From: Campylobacteraceae bacterium | Lineage (GTDB): Bacteria; Campylobacterota; Campylobacteria; Campylobacterales; Campylobacteraceae | Assembly: GCA_031274495.1 (NCBI GenBank) | Contig: JAISQB010000069.1 | Span: forward strand, 1-35,608 | DNA: 35,608 bases | Direction of reading: 5' to 3' | Shown here: one piece after another, positions 24,400 to 32,942 of the stretch | Position numbering within the stretch: the stretch's first letter is position 1 | Layout: each line of letters begins with the position of its first letter | Translations under genes and position numbers: made by a program | The notes under the pieces: model-generated | What the model saw: only the letters and a program-made list of their open reading frames with translations | Told to the model about the DNA's origin: nothing | The model's database searches: none

Positions 24400-25542
24400 C
24401 TATTCAAAAGCGTGATAAGCTCTCTTTCTTTGCAGAGCTATAAAATGTTCTATGATGGTCTTCACGACCAAAGTTACCAAAGCCAGCAGTGTCAGCAAAG
24501 AGGCGATAGCAAAAGCCGCCGCGAAAAGGTACTCGTTGTACAATACCTCCACGTGCAAAGGCATAGTCATCGTGATACCTCTTATAAGCCCCGATACCAC
24601 CGCTACCGCGCCGAACTCTCCCATAGCTCTGGCGTTTGTAAGTACCACGCCGTACAAAAGTCCCCATTTGATATTGGGCAGGGTGACTTTAAAAAATGTC
24701 TGCAAACCGCCCGCCCCAAGGGTCAAAGCCGCCTCTTCGTCGTCCTTGCCCATCTCCTGCATTAAGGGTATCAATTCCCTTGCCACAAACGGAAATGTCA
24801 CAAAAGCCGTCGCTAAGACGAGTCCCGGGATGGCGAACACTATCTTAACATTATTTTCCGTAAGCCAGCCGCCAAACCACCCCGACGCGCCAAAAAGCAG
24901 GATAAATATAAGTCCCGCGATAACGGGCGATATGGCAAAGGGCACTTCGATAAGAGTGGTGATGACATTTTTACCTCTGAAATCAAACTTCGCGATAGCC
25001 CACGCTAACAATACGCCAAAAAATGTATTAACGGGTACGCATATGACAGCCACCGTCAAAGTAAGCTTTATAGCCGCCCACGAGTCGCTCTGCCTTATCG
25101 CGGCAAAATATGTAGCCGTCCCTTTCGCAAACGCCTGTGTGAAGATGGTATACAGAGGCAAAAAGACAAAAACCGCCAAAAACAAAAATGTGATGATTAA
25201 AAGCGTGGGTTTTATCCATAACGGCTCTTTACTGCCGCTTGTAACTTTAATCCTCGTGGAGTCGGTCGCAATGCTCACTATCGCTGTGAATACGAGTATA
25301 AGGTCGATGATGAGAGCGTTTGGAGCCTCAACTAAAAGATAATACAAAAGCGAAACCAAAAGCGCCACTCCCGCCAATATCAGCGGCTTTATCCAATGTC
25401 TGTTGGTGCTTACGATCACCGCCGCCGCGCCCGATAAAAACGCCAAATGTTTATATATATCGAGGTTGACCCCAAACCAATATAGTGCACTAAAGCCTAC
25501 CGCGATAAAAAACAGAACCGTCACAATGATACTTTTTTTCAT
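24400..25542 (-). CDS. cysW: Sulfate ABC transporter permease CysW with N-terminal membrane extension
   Basis: 380 residues. From about residue 108 it matches CysW (about 290 residues in E. coli): PLYTIFTQAF, LLAWAIAKFDFRGKN, EVPFAISPVIAGL and the ATPase-docking EAA loop DDEEAALTLGAGGLQTFF, then GEFGAVAVVSG. Residues 1-105 are extra and hold about three or four predicted membrane spans, with no recognisable domain. The inner-membrane sulfate channel is formed with CysT. The start overlaps the cysT stop by one base (TGATG). The ATG agrees with that coupling, so the extension is unlikely to be a start-call error. Confidence 0.92.
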   Translation of the reverse strand: MKKSIIVTVLFFIAVGFSALYWFGVNLDIYKHLAFLSGAAAVIVSTNRHWIKPLILAGVALLVSLLYYLLVEAPNALIIDLILVFTAIVSIATDSTRIKVTSGSKEPLWIKPTLLIITFLFLAVFVFLPLYTIFTQAFAKGTATYFAAIRQSDSWAAIKLTLTVAVICVPVNTFFGVLLAWAIAKFDFRGKNVITTLIEVPFAISPVIAGLIFILLFGASGWFGGWLTENNVKIVFAIPGLVLATAFVTFPFVARELIPLMQEMGKDDEEAALTLGAGGLQTFFKVTLPNIKWGLLYGVVLTNARAMGEFGAVAVVSGLIRGITMTMPLHVEVLYNEYLFAAAFAIASLLTLLALVTLVVKTIIEHFIALQRKRAYHAFE

Positions 25543-27089
25543 CAGTTACCCTTTTTCCTGCGTCTGGCGAATGACTGCAAAAAGTTGATAAGCAGCAGCA
25601 GTATAAACGCCGCGACAAGCATTATGACGCCTATGACGCTGGCTCCCACATAGTCAAACTGCATCAATTTTTTGACGATAAGCAGCGGCACTATCTCGCT
25701 CTCATACGGGATGTTGCTGGATATAAATATGACCGAGCCATACTCGCCAAGACCCCGTGCAAACGCCAGAGCAAAGCCTGTGAGAAGGGCCGGGTAGATA
25801 GTGGGAAATATCACTTTTCTAAAGATTTGATAAAAATTCGCCCCAAGCGAGCTTGCTGCCTCTTCCAACTCTTTATCAAGCTCTTCGATGACGGGCTGAA
25901 CGGTGCGCACGATAAAGGGAAGCCCTATAAATACGAGTGCGAGTATAATGCCCGTTTTTGAGTAGGCGACATTTATGTCGATATTTTCCAGAAAATTTCT
26001 AAAACAGTTTTCATCAACATCGCACCCCTCGGATGAGAAGTAGGGGGCAAGTGTACGGAGCTTTTCCGACAACTCCTGCAACACCTTACCCAAAACACCG
26101 TTAGGAGAAAATATATACGCCAGCGATATACCCGCCACCGCCGTAGGCACGGCAAAAGGCAAATCTATCACGGAGTCTATAATGCGCTTACCGAAAAAAT
26201 CATACCTCGTCAAAATCCACGCTATGATGAGCCCGAAAAAGCAGTTGATGAGAGCCGCTATGAAGCTCGCGCTAAAGGAGATTTTTAAGGCTGTGATGAT
26301 CCTCTGGTCGGTTATATTTTCGATAAATTTATCCAAAGGCATCTGCGTAGAGTATAAAGCCAGCGCGCTTAACGGGATGAGTATCAAGAGCGACATATAG
26401 GTCAAAGATAGTCCAAGACTTATGCCAAAGCCCGGAAGTTTGGGGTTGGCTTTGTTGTATCCGACGCGATTTACCAACGCCGCTATGATGATAAAGATGA
26501 TAAAAGAGACCCACGCTAAAGAGTGGCTTGGGTTGTGATAGAGCGCTGATAATGTCAAAAATAGTATCGAAAAAAGTATGATATTGATGATAATCTGACT
26601 TACTTTGAAACTATTTTTATTTGCAAAAACTATCGCTACGACGACAAAAGCGATGAGTAAGAGCTGCGTCAAATCTACGCTGAAATTGCCTATGATATGT
26701 AGATAAAAGGGCGCGAATGAGAACTTCAACGAAAATATCAGCACTAAAAAGAGTGCTATATTTACGCCGACCTGTTTCACGCTCAATGAATCGGTATTTA
26801 AAGCCGTAAGCGCCAACATAACGGATATCAAAATCGCCGTGACGGAGACCCTTATATCTATCAACACCCCCGCTATCGCCAAAAATGCGGCGACAAGAGC
26901 CAAAGTAAAAAGCAGTGTTTTGGAGTTTGGGCTTGGCGTAAACTCTTTTTGGAACGCGACAAAGATAAATATACCCGCCGCCAAAAAGAGCGCGATGGAG
27001 ACTCTTATATCCAAAAACGCGCCAAAGAGCCCAAAAGCCGCCGTCAATGCCGATATGATGGATAAGGATGTTCTTGCTGTGTCGCTCAT
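25542..27089 (-). CDS. cysT: Sulfate ABC transporter permease CysT with long N-terminal membrane domain
   Basis: 515 residues, nearly twice the usual CysT length (about 277 in E. coli). The permease proper starts near residue 225: LTYMSLLILIPLSALAL, AWILTRYDFFGKR, DLPFAVPTAVAGISLAY, GLPFIVRTVQPVIEEL, then the EAA loop EEAASSLGANFYQIFRKV and GEYGSVIFIS. Residues 1-220 are additional, very hydrophobic (about eight spans), with an internal repeat (LFGAFLDIRVSI and IAGVLIDIRVSV). An insertion of about 35 residues in the periplasmic loop after AYIFSPNG carries a Cys pair (GCDVDENC). The start follows AAGGAGG. Confidence 0.92.
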   Translation of the reverse strand: MSDTARTSLSIISALTAAFGLFGAFLDIRVSIALFLAAGIFIFVAFQKEFTPSPNSKTLLFTLALVAAFLAIAGVLIDIRVSVTAILISVMLALTALNTDSLSVKQVGVNIALFLVLIFSLKFSFAPFYLHIIGNFSVDLTQLLLIAFVVVAIVFANKNSFKVSQIIINIILFSILFLTLSALYHNPSHSLAWVSFIIFIIIAALVNRVGYNKANPKLPGFGISLGLSLTYMSLLILIPLSALALYSTQMPLDKFIENITDQRIITALKISFSASFIAALINCFFGLIIAWILTRYDFFGKRIIDSVIDLPFAVPTAVAGISLAYIFSPNGVLGKVLQELSEKLRTLAPYFSSEGCDVDENCFRNFLENIDINVAYSKTGIILALVFIGLPFIVRTVQPVIEELDKELEEAASSLGANFYQIFRKVIFPTIYPALLTGFALAFARGLGEYGSVIFISSNIPYESEIVPLLIVKKLMQFDYVGASVIGVIMLVAAFILLLLINFLQSFARRRKKGN

Positions 27090-27178
27090 CGACCCTCCTT
27101 AAAAAGAGTCGCGGCGAGGGTGTCGGCAAGCCCTAAAGTGTGAGTAAAAAATGAAAATATCTTTAAAGCTTGCGACAT
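27086..27178 (-). CDS. Possible 30-residue small protein between sbp and cysT
   Basis: The 109-base gap between sbp and cysT contains an ORF starting at 27178 (MSQALKIFSFFTHTLGLA...) and ending ...ATLFKEGR. Its TGA overlaps the cysT ATG by four bases (ATGA), the same arrangement as the real gene junctions of this operon. A modest ribosome binding site (AAAAGG, nine bases upstream) is present. The peptide is hydrophobic and may form a single amphipathic or membrane helix. It could be a small transporter subunit or only a coupling ORF for cysT. No family is recognised. Confidence 0.5.
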   Translation of the reverse strand: MSQALKIFSFFTHTLGLADTLAATLFKEGR

Positions 27179-27198
27179 ATATAAGACCTTTTTTCTAA

Positions 27199-28194
27199 CT
27201 ATTTTTTGTAGATTTTGTCAAATTCGCCGCCGTCTGAAAAGTGCTTTTTCTGCGCCGCGTCCCATCCGCCAAAATCTCTGTCGATCTCGACCAATTCCAA
27301 CTTCGCGTATTGAGATGCAAACTCTTTAGCCACTTTTGGGTCGGTCGGTCTGTAGTAATGTTTACCCGCCAATCTTTGTCCCTCTTCGGAGTAGAGATAG
27401 CTTAGGTACTCTCTTGCAACCTTTTCGGTGCCTTTTTTCTTGATGTTTTCATCTACCAAGCTAACGGAAGGCTCTGCCAAAATGCTAAGGCTTGGGACTA
27501 CGATCTCAAATTTGCCCTTGCCAAGCTCGTTGATAGTTAGATGCGCCTCGTTTTCCCACGCCAAAAGGACATCGCCGATGCCGCGCTGTACAAATGTATT
27601 TGTCGAGCCGCGCGCGCCGCTGTCAAGTACGGGGACATTTTTAAATAGCTTCGTTACAAACTCCCTCGCCTTTGCCTCGCCGCCGTACTTTTTATCCGCA
27701 TACGCCCAAGCCGCTAAGTAGTTCCATCTGGCACCCCCCGAAGTTTTAGGGTCAGGAGTGATGACTTTAACGCCGCTTTTTACCAAATCATCCCAATCTT
27801 TAATTTTCTTAGGATTGCCCGCTCTTACCAAAAATACGATAGTGGAAGTGTAGGGGGCGCTATTGTTTTTAAATCTCTTCTGCCAATCTTTAGCGATTTT
27901 GTTGGTTTTTTCAACGATAGCGTCTATATCGCCTCCAAGAGCCAGCGTCACCACATCCGCGTCAAGTCCGTCGATGACGCTTCTTGCCTGCCCGCCGGAG
28001 CCGCCGTGTGATTGTCTAATCGTCACATCGTCCCCCGTCAAAGCCTTGTAGTGCTTGATAAATGCCTCGTTATACTCTTTATATAGCTCTCTTGTGGGGT
28101 CATAAGAGACATTAAGCAGTTCAAATTGGGCAGCTTGAAGTATCGTCGCCGCCAACAAAATAGACCAGATTGAAATGTGTTTTATCAAACTCAT
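27199..28194 (-). CDS. sbp: Sulfate-binding protein (periplasmic)
   Basis: 331 residues. Signal peptide [21 protein letters not shown] is followed by the mature start [19 protein letters not shown], a hallmark of Sbp/CysP proteins. Other signatures are [22 protein letters not shown] (sulfate-contacting segment), [47 protein letters not shown] and HYYRPTDP. It delivers sulfate or thiosulfate to CysTWA. It is the first gene of the sulfate cluster, under a consensus promoter, with AAAGGGAGG before the ATG. Confidence 0.95.
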   Translation of the reverse strand: MSLIKHISIWSILLAATILQAAQFELLNVSYDPTRELYKEYNEAFIKHYKALTGDDVTIRQSHGGSGGQARSVIDGLDADVVTLALGGDIDAIVEKTNKIAKDWQKRFKNNSAPYTSTIVFLVRAGNPKKIKDWDDLVKSGVKVITPDPKTSGGARWNYLAAWAYADKKYGGEAKAREFVTKLFKNVPVLDSGARGSTNTFVQRGIGDVLLAWENEAHLTINELGKGKFEIVVPSLSILAEPSVSLVDENIKKKGTEKVAREYLSYLYSEEGQRLAGKHYYRPTDPKVAKEFASQYAKLELVEIDRDFGGWDAAQKKHFSDGGEFDKIYKK

Positions 28195-28224
28195 TTTATC
28201 CTCCCTTTGTAAAATAATTTTGGC

Positions 28225-28253
28225 ATTATAGGCAAAATTCGTTTTATTGTCAA
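28225..28253 (-). promoter_or_regulatory. Consensus sigma-70 promoter of the sulfate operon
   Basis: On the - strand, TTGACA (28253-28248) is followed by exactly 17 bases and TATAAT (28230-28225), a perfect match to the housekeeping consensus. Transcription should begin near 28217, leaving a short leader before sbp. No operator palindrome is evident inside it. The region 28254-28395 upstream shows no gene. Confidence 0.85.
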
Positions 28254-28395
28254 GTATATTTATAGGTTTTATATGGATTGAGCAAAAAGTTTGAGTTTTT
28301 TCGCCGATAATTTTTTTGGTTTTGTTGAAAAATAGACTATGGATATAGTTGTGATTTAAAGCGCGTCGGGGGTGGAAAGTTTGGCGTGGAGAGGG

Positions 28396-29574
28396 TTAGA
28401 TGGGTTGATTTATCAGCGCGTATCTTTCGACGATGATGCCGCCGTAGGCTATCTCTATCTCGCCTGTTAGTGTCTTTTCAAGCTCTATCGTTTCGCTATC
28501 TTCTATACCGTAAAATTTCAGCCTCAAAGCCATCTTCTTATCCTCTACTTTTACTTCGCTGATGCCTCGCTTTTTTAGTTCAACGGATAGCTCTTTGGCG
28601 ATGTGGTATTTGTAGGCGAAGTGTTTGGTGCTGTTTTTGTAAAAGGTGTAGAGGTATTGGTTGGCAAAGATGACCGCGCTGTTAAAGACGAGCAGCGCCA
28701 TCACAAGCGTGGCGAAAAATTTGTGAAGTTTTCTGTGCTTTGGAAGGCGCACCCTAAAGCTATTCATAAATGTGCTCACTATGAGCGGTGTGGCGATAAT
28801 CATATACGAGGCAAACTCCTCTATGGCTATGCGCTGACGGAAAGAGAGCAGCACAGAGGCGATAAACGCGCCAAAAGAGAGCCACCAAAGCAGCGTTTTG
28901 CCGCCTTTGACCAAGATACGGTACAAAGAGTATATAAAATATAAAAAGAGAAGCGGCGAAAATATAGCGCCATAGATACTGAATGTATCCAAAAAGTAGC
29001 CTCTGGGGCGTCCGCCGATATCAAATCCGTACATATACATTCCCGCCGCAAAAAGTGCTAATGATAGCGCCATTATGACGATATCGCGCTTGTTGACAGC
29101 GTAGAAAAAAAGCAAAAAGTAGAGGATGATAAACCCTTTACTTAAAAAGAGCGAAAGCACGAGCATCGCGTACATCGCTATCCTCTTGTCAAGTTGGCGC
29201 AGATATAAAAACATAAGTGTGCCCAGTATCAAAAGCGCCGTACCGTTTGCCGCGAGCGATACGACTATGGAGCCCGGAAGCGCTATAAATATAAGTACGG
29301 TAGAGAGTCTATCTATCTCGCGCTTTAAAATGGGTCTGCTGACAAGGTATAAAAGTATCGTCGAGAGCGTGTGGATGATGATAAAAGGGACCCTTAGGGC
29401 GTAGTCATTTTGCCCGAAGAGTTCGCAGGAGAGTTTTATGAGATAGTGTACCGTGTCGCTGCCGTTAAAGAACGCGTCCGCTTCATAGTAGCTGATAGAG
29501 AGCGTGCTTGATGCGAAAAGCAGCAGTCCGAAGTTTATAACGATAATCAAAAAGAGTAAAAACGGCTCTCTCAT
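28396..29574 (-). CDS. Predicted GT-C type membrane glycosyltransferase (ArnT/PMT-like)
   Basis: 392 residues with about nine to ten predicted membrane spans and a soluble C-terminal tail (from about residue 300). The first periplasmic loop, ISYYEADAFFNGSDTVHYLIKL, contains acidic residues where GT-C enzymes hold the catalytic Asp, and NDYALRVPFIIIHTLSTILLY resembles the second span of GT39/ArnT-like proteins. Such enzymes transfer sugars from polyprenyl-phosphate donors outside the inner membrane. The acceptor is unknown. Annotation as a glycosyltransferase rests on topology and these weak motifs only. Confidence 0.65.
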   Translation of the reverse strand: MREPFLLFLIIVINFGLLLFASSTLSISYYEADAFFNGSDTVHYLIKLSCELFGQNDYALRVPFIIIHTLSTILLYLVSRPILKREIDRLSTVLIFIALPGSIVVSLAANGTALLILGTLMFLYLRQLDKRIAMYAMLVLSLFLSKGFIILYFLLFFYAVNKRDIVIMALSLALFAAGMYMYGFDIGGRPRGYFLDTFSIYGAIFSPLLFLYFIYSLYRILVKGGKTLLWWLSFGAFIASVLLSFRQRIAIEEFASYMIIATPLIVSTFMNSFRVRLPKHRKLHKFFATLVMALLVFNSAVIFANQYLYTFYKNSTKHFAYKYHIAKELSVELKKRGISEVKVEDKKMALRLKFYGIEDSETIELEKTLTGEIEIAYGGIIVERYALINQPI

Positions 29575-29603
29575 ATGCCCTCTGCTTATATGAAAATTTT
29601 GTT

Positions 29604-29609
29604 ATTATA
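29604..29609 (-). promoter_or_regulatory. Candidate -10 box for the membrane glycosyltransferase gene
   Basis: TATAAT on the - strand, 30 bases before the ATG at 29574, preceded by the T/A-rich TTTAG. No -35 match is present. It overlaps the stop codon of the MFS gene. Confidence 0.35.
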
Positions 29610-30789
29610 CTAAATTTTGGTGTTGAGGCATCTTTTTTAATAATATTAAAAATCCCATCCCGCAAATCAGCACAAATCCTAAAAACGACAAAAATATGTG
29701 CCAACCCAAATACTGATAAAAAACCCCCGGCAAAAATGACCCTAATGTCCCTCCCGCGTAGTAAAACGAGAGATAGAGCCCGTTGGTGATGCTTTTGTGC
29801 TCTTTAGCCATTTTATTGACAAACCCCGTGGCGATAGAGTGCACCATAAACATACCAAGGCAAAAGACAAACATCGACCCGAACATCACCGAAAAGTCCT
29901 CTACATTAAACATCCCAAGCCCTGCGATATATATGCACATACCCGCCAACATCGCTCTTCTCTCGCCTTTAAAAAAGCCTATGATCCTTGTGACATTGAG
30001 CGCGGTGATGAGTCCGATGATGTACCCTGCGTACATAAGTCCCACTTTGCTCTCGCCAAGATTTTCATTTATGCTTTTAAGTTCAAACGGCAAAAAGTTA
30101 AGCACCCCTTGAAATGTGAAAAAGACGCAAAATATAGTGGCGTAGATGAAAAAATTGTGTCTGATTTTGAGGACATTTACCACCTCTTTTTTGGTAGGCT
30201 TTACAAAGGTGGCTTTAGCGTCTTTGGTCACGCCCAATATCGCAAAAAACGATATCAAAAGCCCGACTCCCACAAGAAAGAAAAACGGTCTCCATCCAAA
30301 ATACTCCGACAAAATGCCTGAAAACAACCGCCCCAAAAACCCGCCCATAATAGTCATAGCGACATAATTTCCAAGCGCTCTTTGTATATTTTCGTGCGTT
30401 GATGAGGTCGATACATAACTTATAAGCGAAGTTAAAGCTGCGGGTATCAAAAAGCCCTGCGCGGCTCTTATGGCGATTAGGACGATATAGGAGTTGCTAA
30501 AGGCAAAACATACCTCCAAAAGCCCCAACAATAGCAGCGTCACCCTAAGCGTCTGCCTTGAGGACCAACTCTCAAGCGCGTAGCCGTAAAAGAGAGGTGC
30601 TATGCCCAGCGGGAACATTATAACGGTCGTAAAGATGACCGCTTGAAAGCCGTTAAGCGCGAACTCCTCTTGAAAAAGCGGCTGTATAGGCTGCGCCCCG
30701 TAGAGCGTACACAAAACCAAAATCGTGCAGATGTAGAGTATGGCGTTTTGCTTTGTCAAATTGTAAAATCCCACAAAAACTCTATCCAC
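29605..30789 (-). CDS. Major facilitator superfamily transporter
   Basis: Up to 394 residues, twelve predicted spans. PIQPLFQEEFALNGFQAVIFTTVIMFPLGIAPLF, GYALESWSSRQTLR (loop 2-3 signature) and AAQGFLIPAALTSLISYV place it among the YnfM-like drug/metabolite exporters. The start is uncertain. The GTG at 30789 lies almost on top of GGAGG. A GTG at 30774 (V6) and a TTG at 30759 overlapping the stop of the preceding gene are alternatives. It overlaps the phosphoribosyltransferase gene by up to 34 bases. The substrate cannot be predicted. Confidence 0.88.
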   Translation of the reverse strand: MDRVFVGFYNLTKQNAILYICTILVLCTLYGAQPIQPLFQEEFALNGFQAVIFTTVIMFPLGIAPLFYGYALESWSSRQTLRVTLLLLGLLEVCFAFSNSYIVLIAIRAAQGFLIPAALTSLISYVSTSSTHENIQRALGNYVAMTIMGGFLGRLFSGILSEYFGWRPFFFLVGVGLLISFFAILGVTKDAKATFVKPTKKEVVNVLKIRHNFFIYATIFCVFFTFQGVLNFLPFELKSINENLGESKVGLMYAGYIIGLITALNVTRIIGFFKGERRAMLAGMCIYIAGLGMFNVEDFSVMFGSMFVFCLGMFMVHSIATGFVNKMAKEHKSITNGLYLSFYYAGGTLGSFLPGVFYQYLGWHIFLSFLGFVLICGMGFLILLKKMPQHQNLV

Positions 30790-31193
30790 TCCTCCGTCTT
30801 TTGCGCGTAAAAGTCAGGGCGCACGAGGGATGTCTCTCTGTATAAAAGGGTCGCTATCTTTACCTCCAACTTGGGATATAGCTCCCCCAACACCTTTTTT
30901 ATCTCCGCCAATGTTTCGCCGCTGTCTGCTATGTCGTCCAGTACTAAAACGCTTTTTACGTTGGATAGGTCGGGGATATTAAATATCTTGATAAAATCCA
31001 GCTTTTTGGAGCCTTCGTAATGTATGGAATTTAGCGCGTAAAGCTCCCTTGTATCAAGCGCGTGAGCCAGAAAGTGACCAAATGTCATACCGCCTCTGGC
31101 TATAGCCAAAAAGGCGTCAAACTTGTAAGGCTTCACCTCGTGCGCTATCTTTTTGACATCCCCAAAAAACTCCTCAAAGCCGTAATATCGCAT
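30756..31193 (-). CDS. Purine-type phosphoribosyltransferase
   Basis: 145 residues, type I phosphoribosyltransferase fold. The PRPP-binding motif is VLVLDDIADSGET, and AIARGGMTFGHFLAHAL is the usual first loop. The short length and hood region resemble Xpt/Gpt-like xanthine-guanine phosphoribosyltransferases (E. coli Gpt is about 152 residues). It converts a purine base plus PRPP to the nucleotide. The adjacent gene, ending eight bases upstream, is a purine permease, which supports a salvage role. The start follows TAGGAGA. The precise base is not certain. Confidence 0.85.
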   Translation of the reverse strand: MRYYGFEEFFGDVKKIAHEVKPYKFDAFLAIARGGMTFGHFLAHALDTRELYALNSIHYEGSKKLDFIKIFNIPDLSNVKSVLVLDDIADSGETLAEIKKVLGELYPKLEVKIATLLYRETSLVRPDFYAQKTEEWIEFLWDFTI

Positions 31194-31201
31194 ACAATCT
31201 C

Positions 31202-32482
31202 CTAATGAACAACAAAAGCTAACAAGCTTATGATAAATAAAAATATAACTCCCACATTGATATCTTTGAACTCTTTAGTGAGCAGTTTTGTTATCGTGTA
31301 GGATACAAATCCAAACGCCAAACCGTAAGTGATAGAGTAGGTCAAAGGCATCATAATGACGATTAAAAATGTAGCGATCGCCACACTTTTGTCTTTGAAG
31401 TTGATATTGACAAGTTCGGCGAACATCAACACGCCCACCATCACCAAAACAGGATATATGGCATTTAGTGGGATAGCCTTAAATAAGGGCAGCATAAACA
31501 AGGTAAAGATAAAAAAGAGCCCTGCAAATATAGCCGTAAGCCCGCTCCTGCCACCCTCTTCAACCCCACTTGCACTCTCCACAAAACTGGTAGTCGTAGA
31601 TACGCCCAAAAGCGAGCTTGCCACCGACGCGGCGGCGTCTGCTTCCAGAGTCTTTTCCAGTTCGACGCTGCCTTTCTTAAAGAGCCCCGCACGAAATCCA
31701 ACGCCCGCCAGCGTACCCAGCGTATCAAATAGGTCGGTAACGAAAAATGTAATTATCGCGGGAATAAACGCCAGTTTAAGCGCTGACAATACATCAAGCT
31801 CAAAGGCGATAGGGGCGACGGAGGCGGGAAGTGAGAAAATCTCATTTGGCGGCGGAACTATGCCAAACGCCCACGCCACTATGGATGTGGACAATATCGC
31901 CAAGATAAACGCTCCCTTAACTTTCCAGATGAAAAATACAATGACAACGGCGAGACCAAAAAGTCCAAGCGCTACATTCGGCTCTCTTAAGTTCCCAAGC
32001 GCTACCAATGTGGCGTCATTATTGGCGATGATACCCATCTGCTGCAACCCGATAAAAGCGATAAACGCCCCTATACCCGCACTTATCGCGCGCCGCAAAT
32101 CCTCGCTTATGCTGTTTATCATCCACGATCTAAATTTCGTGAACGATAAAACTAAAAATATCATACCCGATATAAAAACTATACCCAAAGCGCTCTGCCA
32201 AGGGATCCCCAGCTGTCCCACAAGCACAAACGAAAAGTAGGCGTTTAGCCCCATCCCCGTACTCATAGCGATAGGGGTATTTGACCAAAAGCCGTTAAAT
32301 ACCGAAGCGATGATAGTGATAAGTGCCGTTGCCGTCACGAGAGCTTCCAGCGGCATACCCGCTTGGCTTAAGATGGCGGCATTCACAGGCACGATATAGA
32401 GCATCGTCAAAAATGTCGTAAAACCGGCTTTCGCCTCAGTTTTGACACTGCTGTTGCGCTCTTTTAATTTAAAAAAGTCCAT
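31202..32482 (-). CDS. AzgA-type purine permease (NCS2 superfamily)
   Basis: 426 residues, about twelve to fourteen spans. Signatures are MSTGMGLNAYFSFVLVG, FVTDLFDTLGTLAGVGFRAG and SFVESASGVEEGGRSGLTA, which define the AzgA/PbuG branch carrying hypoxanthine, guanine or adenine by proton symport. It is followed after eight bases by the phosphoribosyltransferase gene, making a purine uptake and salvage pair. The start overlaps the preceding PNPOx-like gene by 19 bases. Confidence 0.93.
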   Translation of the reverse strand: MDFFKLKERNSSVKTEAKAGFTTFLTMLYIVPVNAAILSQAGMPLEALVTATALITIIASVFNGFWSNTPIAMSTGMGLNAYFSFVLVGQLGIPWQSALGIVFISGMIFLVLSFTKFRSWMINSISEDLRRAISAGIGAFIAFIGLQQMGIIANNDATLVALGNLREPNVALGLFGLAVVIVFFIWKVKGAFILAILSTSIVAWAFGIVPPPNEIFSLPASVAPIAFELDVLSALKLAFIPAIITFFVTDLFDTLGTLAGVGFRAGLFKKGSVELEKTLEADAAASVASSLLGVSTTTSFVESASGVEEGGRSGLTAIFAGLFFIFTLFMLPLFKAIPLNAIYPVLVMVGVLMFAELVNINFKDKSVAIATFLIVIMMPLTYSITYGLAFGFVSYTITKLLTKEFKDINVGVIFLFIISLLAFVVH

Positions 32483-32904
32483 ACGGCATCCTTTAGTAGT
32501 TGGATACTCTTGTAAGGCTCTTGCCCCGCCTCAAAAGAGTAAAAATCAGCCTGCGCCTCTTCTAAGAAAAAGCAAGCCAAAATCGGATTGTTCTCATCCG
32601 TGTATATATCTCTCAAAGAGGGCATCACCTCAAAGACCTTTTTGTTCGCCTCGATACTTTGAAAAAGTTTCACCTTGCCCGAAATCCGCACCCATTCGAT
32701 CGGCGGTACAAACGCGCAAATCTCCACATATGGGTTATTTTCAAGCTGCTTATAGACTTTTTTTGTGATATTTGTCACAAAAGTGAGTTTCCCCTCCCAC
32801 TCCATCACAAAATTAAACGCCCTCACGCGCGGCTTCCCTTCCCCATCAACCGTCCCCACATAAAAAGCGGGACTCTTAGTCAAAAACTCCAGAATCTCTT
32901 CCAT
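32464..32904 (-). CDS. Pyridoxamine-phosphate-oxidase-like flavin/heme-binding protein
   Basis: 146 residues, split-barrel fold of the PNPOx-like superfamily. AFYVGTVDGEGKPRVRAFNFVMEWEGKLTFVTNITKKVYKQL is the usual FMN-contacting N-terminal half, followed by NPYVEICAF and the strand EWVRISGKVKLFQ. The protein is short and probably dimeric in the cytoplasm. True PNPOx function is unlikely because the substrate-binding C-terminal motif is absent. It lies between mqnE and the purine permease. It might be a flavin-dependent reductase, but nothing links it to SsuD directly. Confidence 0.82.
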   Translation of the reverse strand: MEEILEFLTKSPAFYVGTVDGEGKPRVRAFNFVMEWEGKLTFVTNITKKVYKQLENNPYVEICAFVPPIEWVRISGKVKLFQSIEANKKVFEVMPSLRDIYTDENNPILACFFLEEAQADFYSFEAGQEPYKSIQLLKDAVWTFLN

Positions 32905-32942
32905 CTTTTTCTCCTTAGTATAAAGTCGTATTTAGCCAAATT

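Noticed and set aside
24452-25342. Long + strand ORF opposite cysW (296 codons)
   Set aside because: It lies fully antisense to a well-supported permease gene, has no ribosome binding site or family features, and is explained by the codon use of the real gene.
31356-32240. Long + strand ORF opposite the purine permease (294 codons)
   Set aside because: Antisense shadow of a clear AzgA-type permease; Ser/Thr/Pro-rich composition and no recognisable motif.
32464-32904. PNPOx-like protein as the missing flavin reductase for SsuD
   Set aside because: It is far from the ssuD genes, in a different transcript, and belongs to a different fold family from SsuE; no sequence support.
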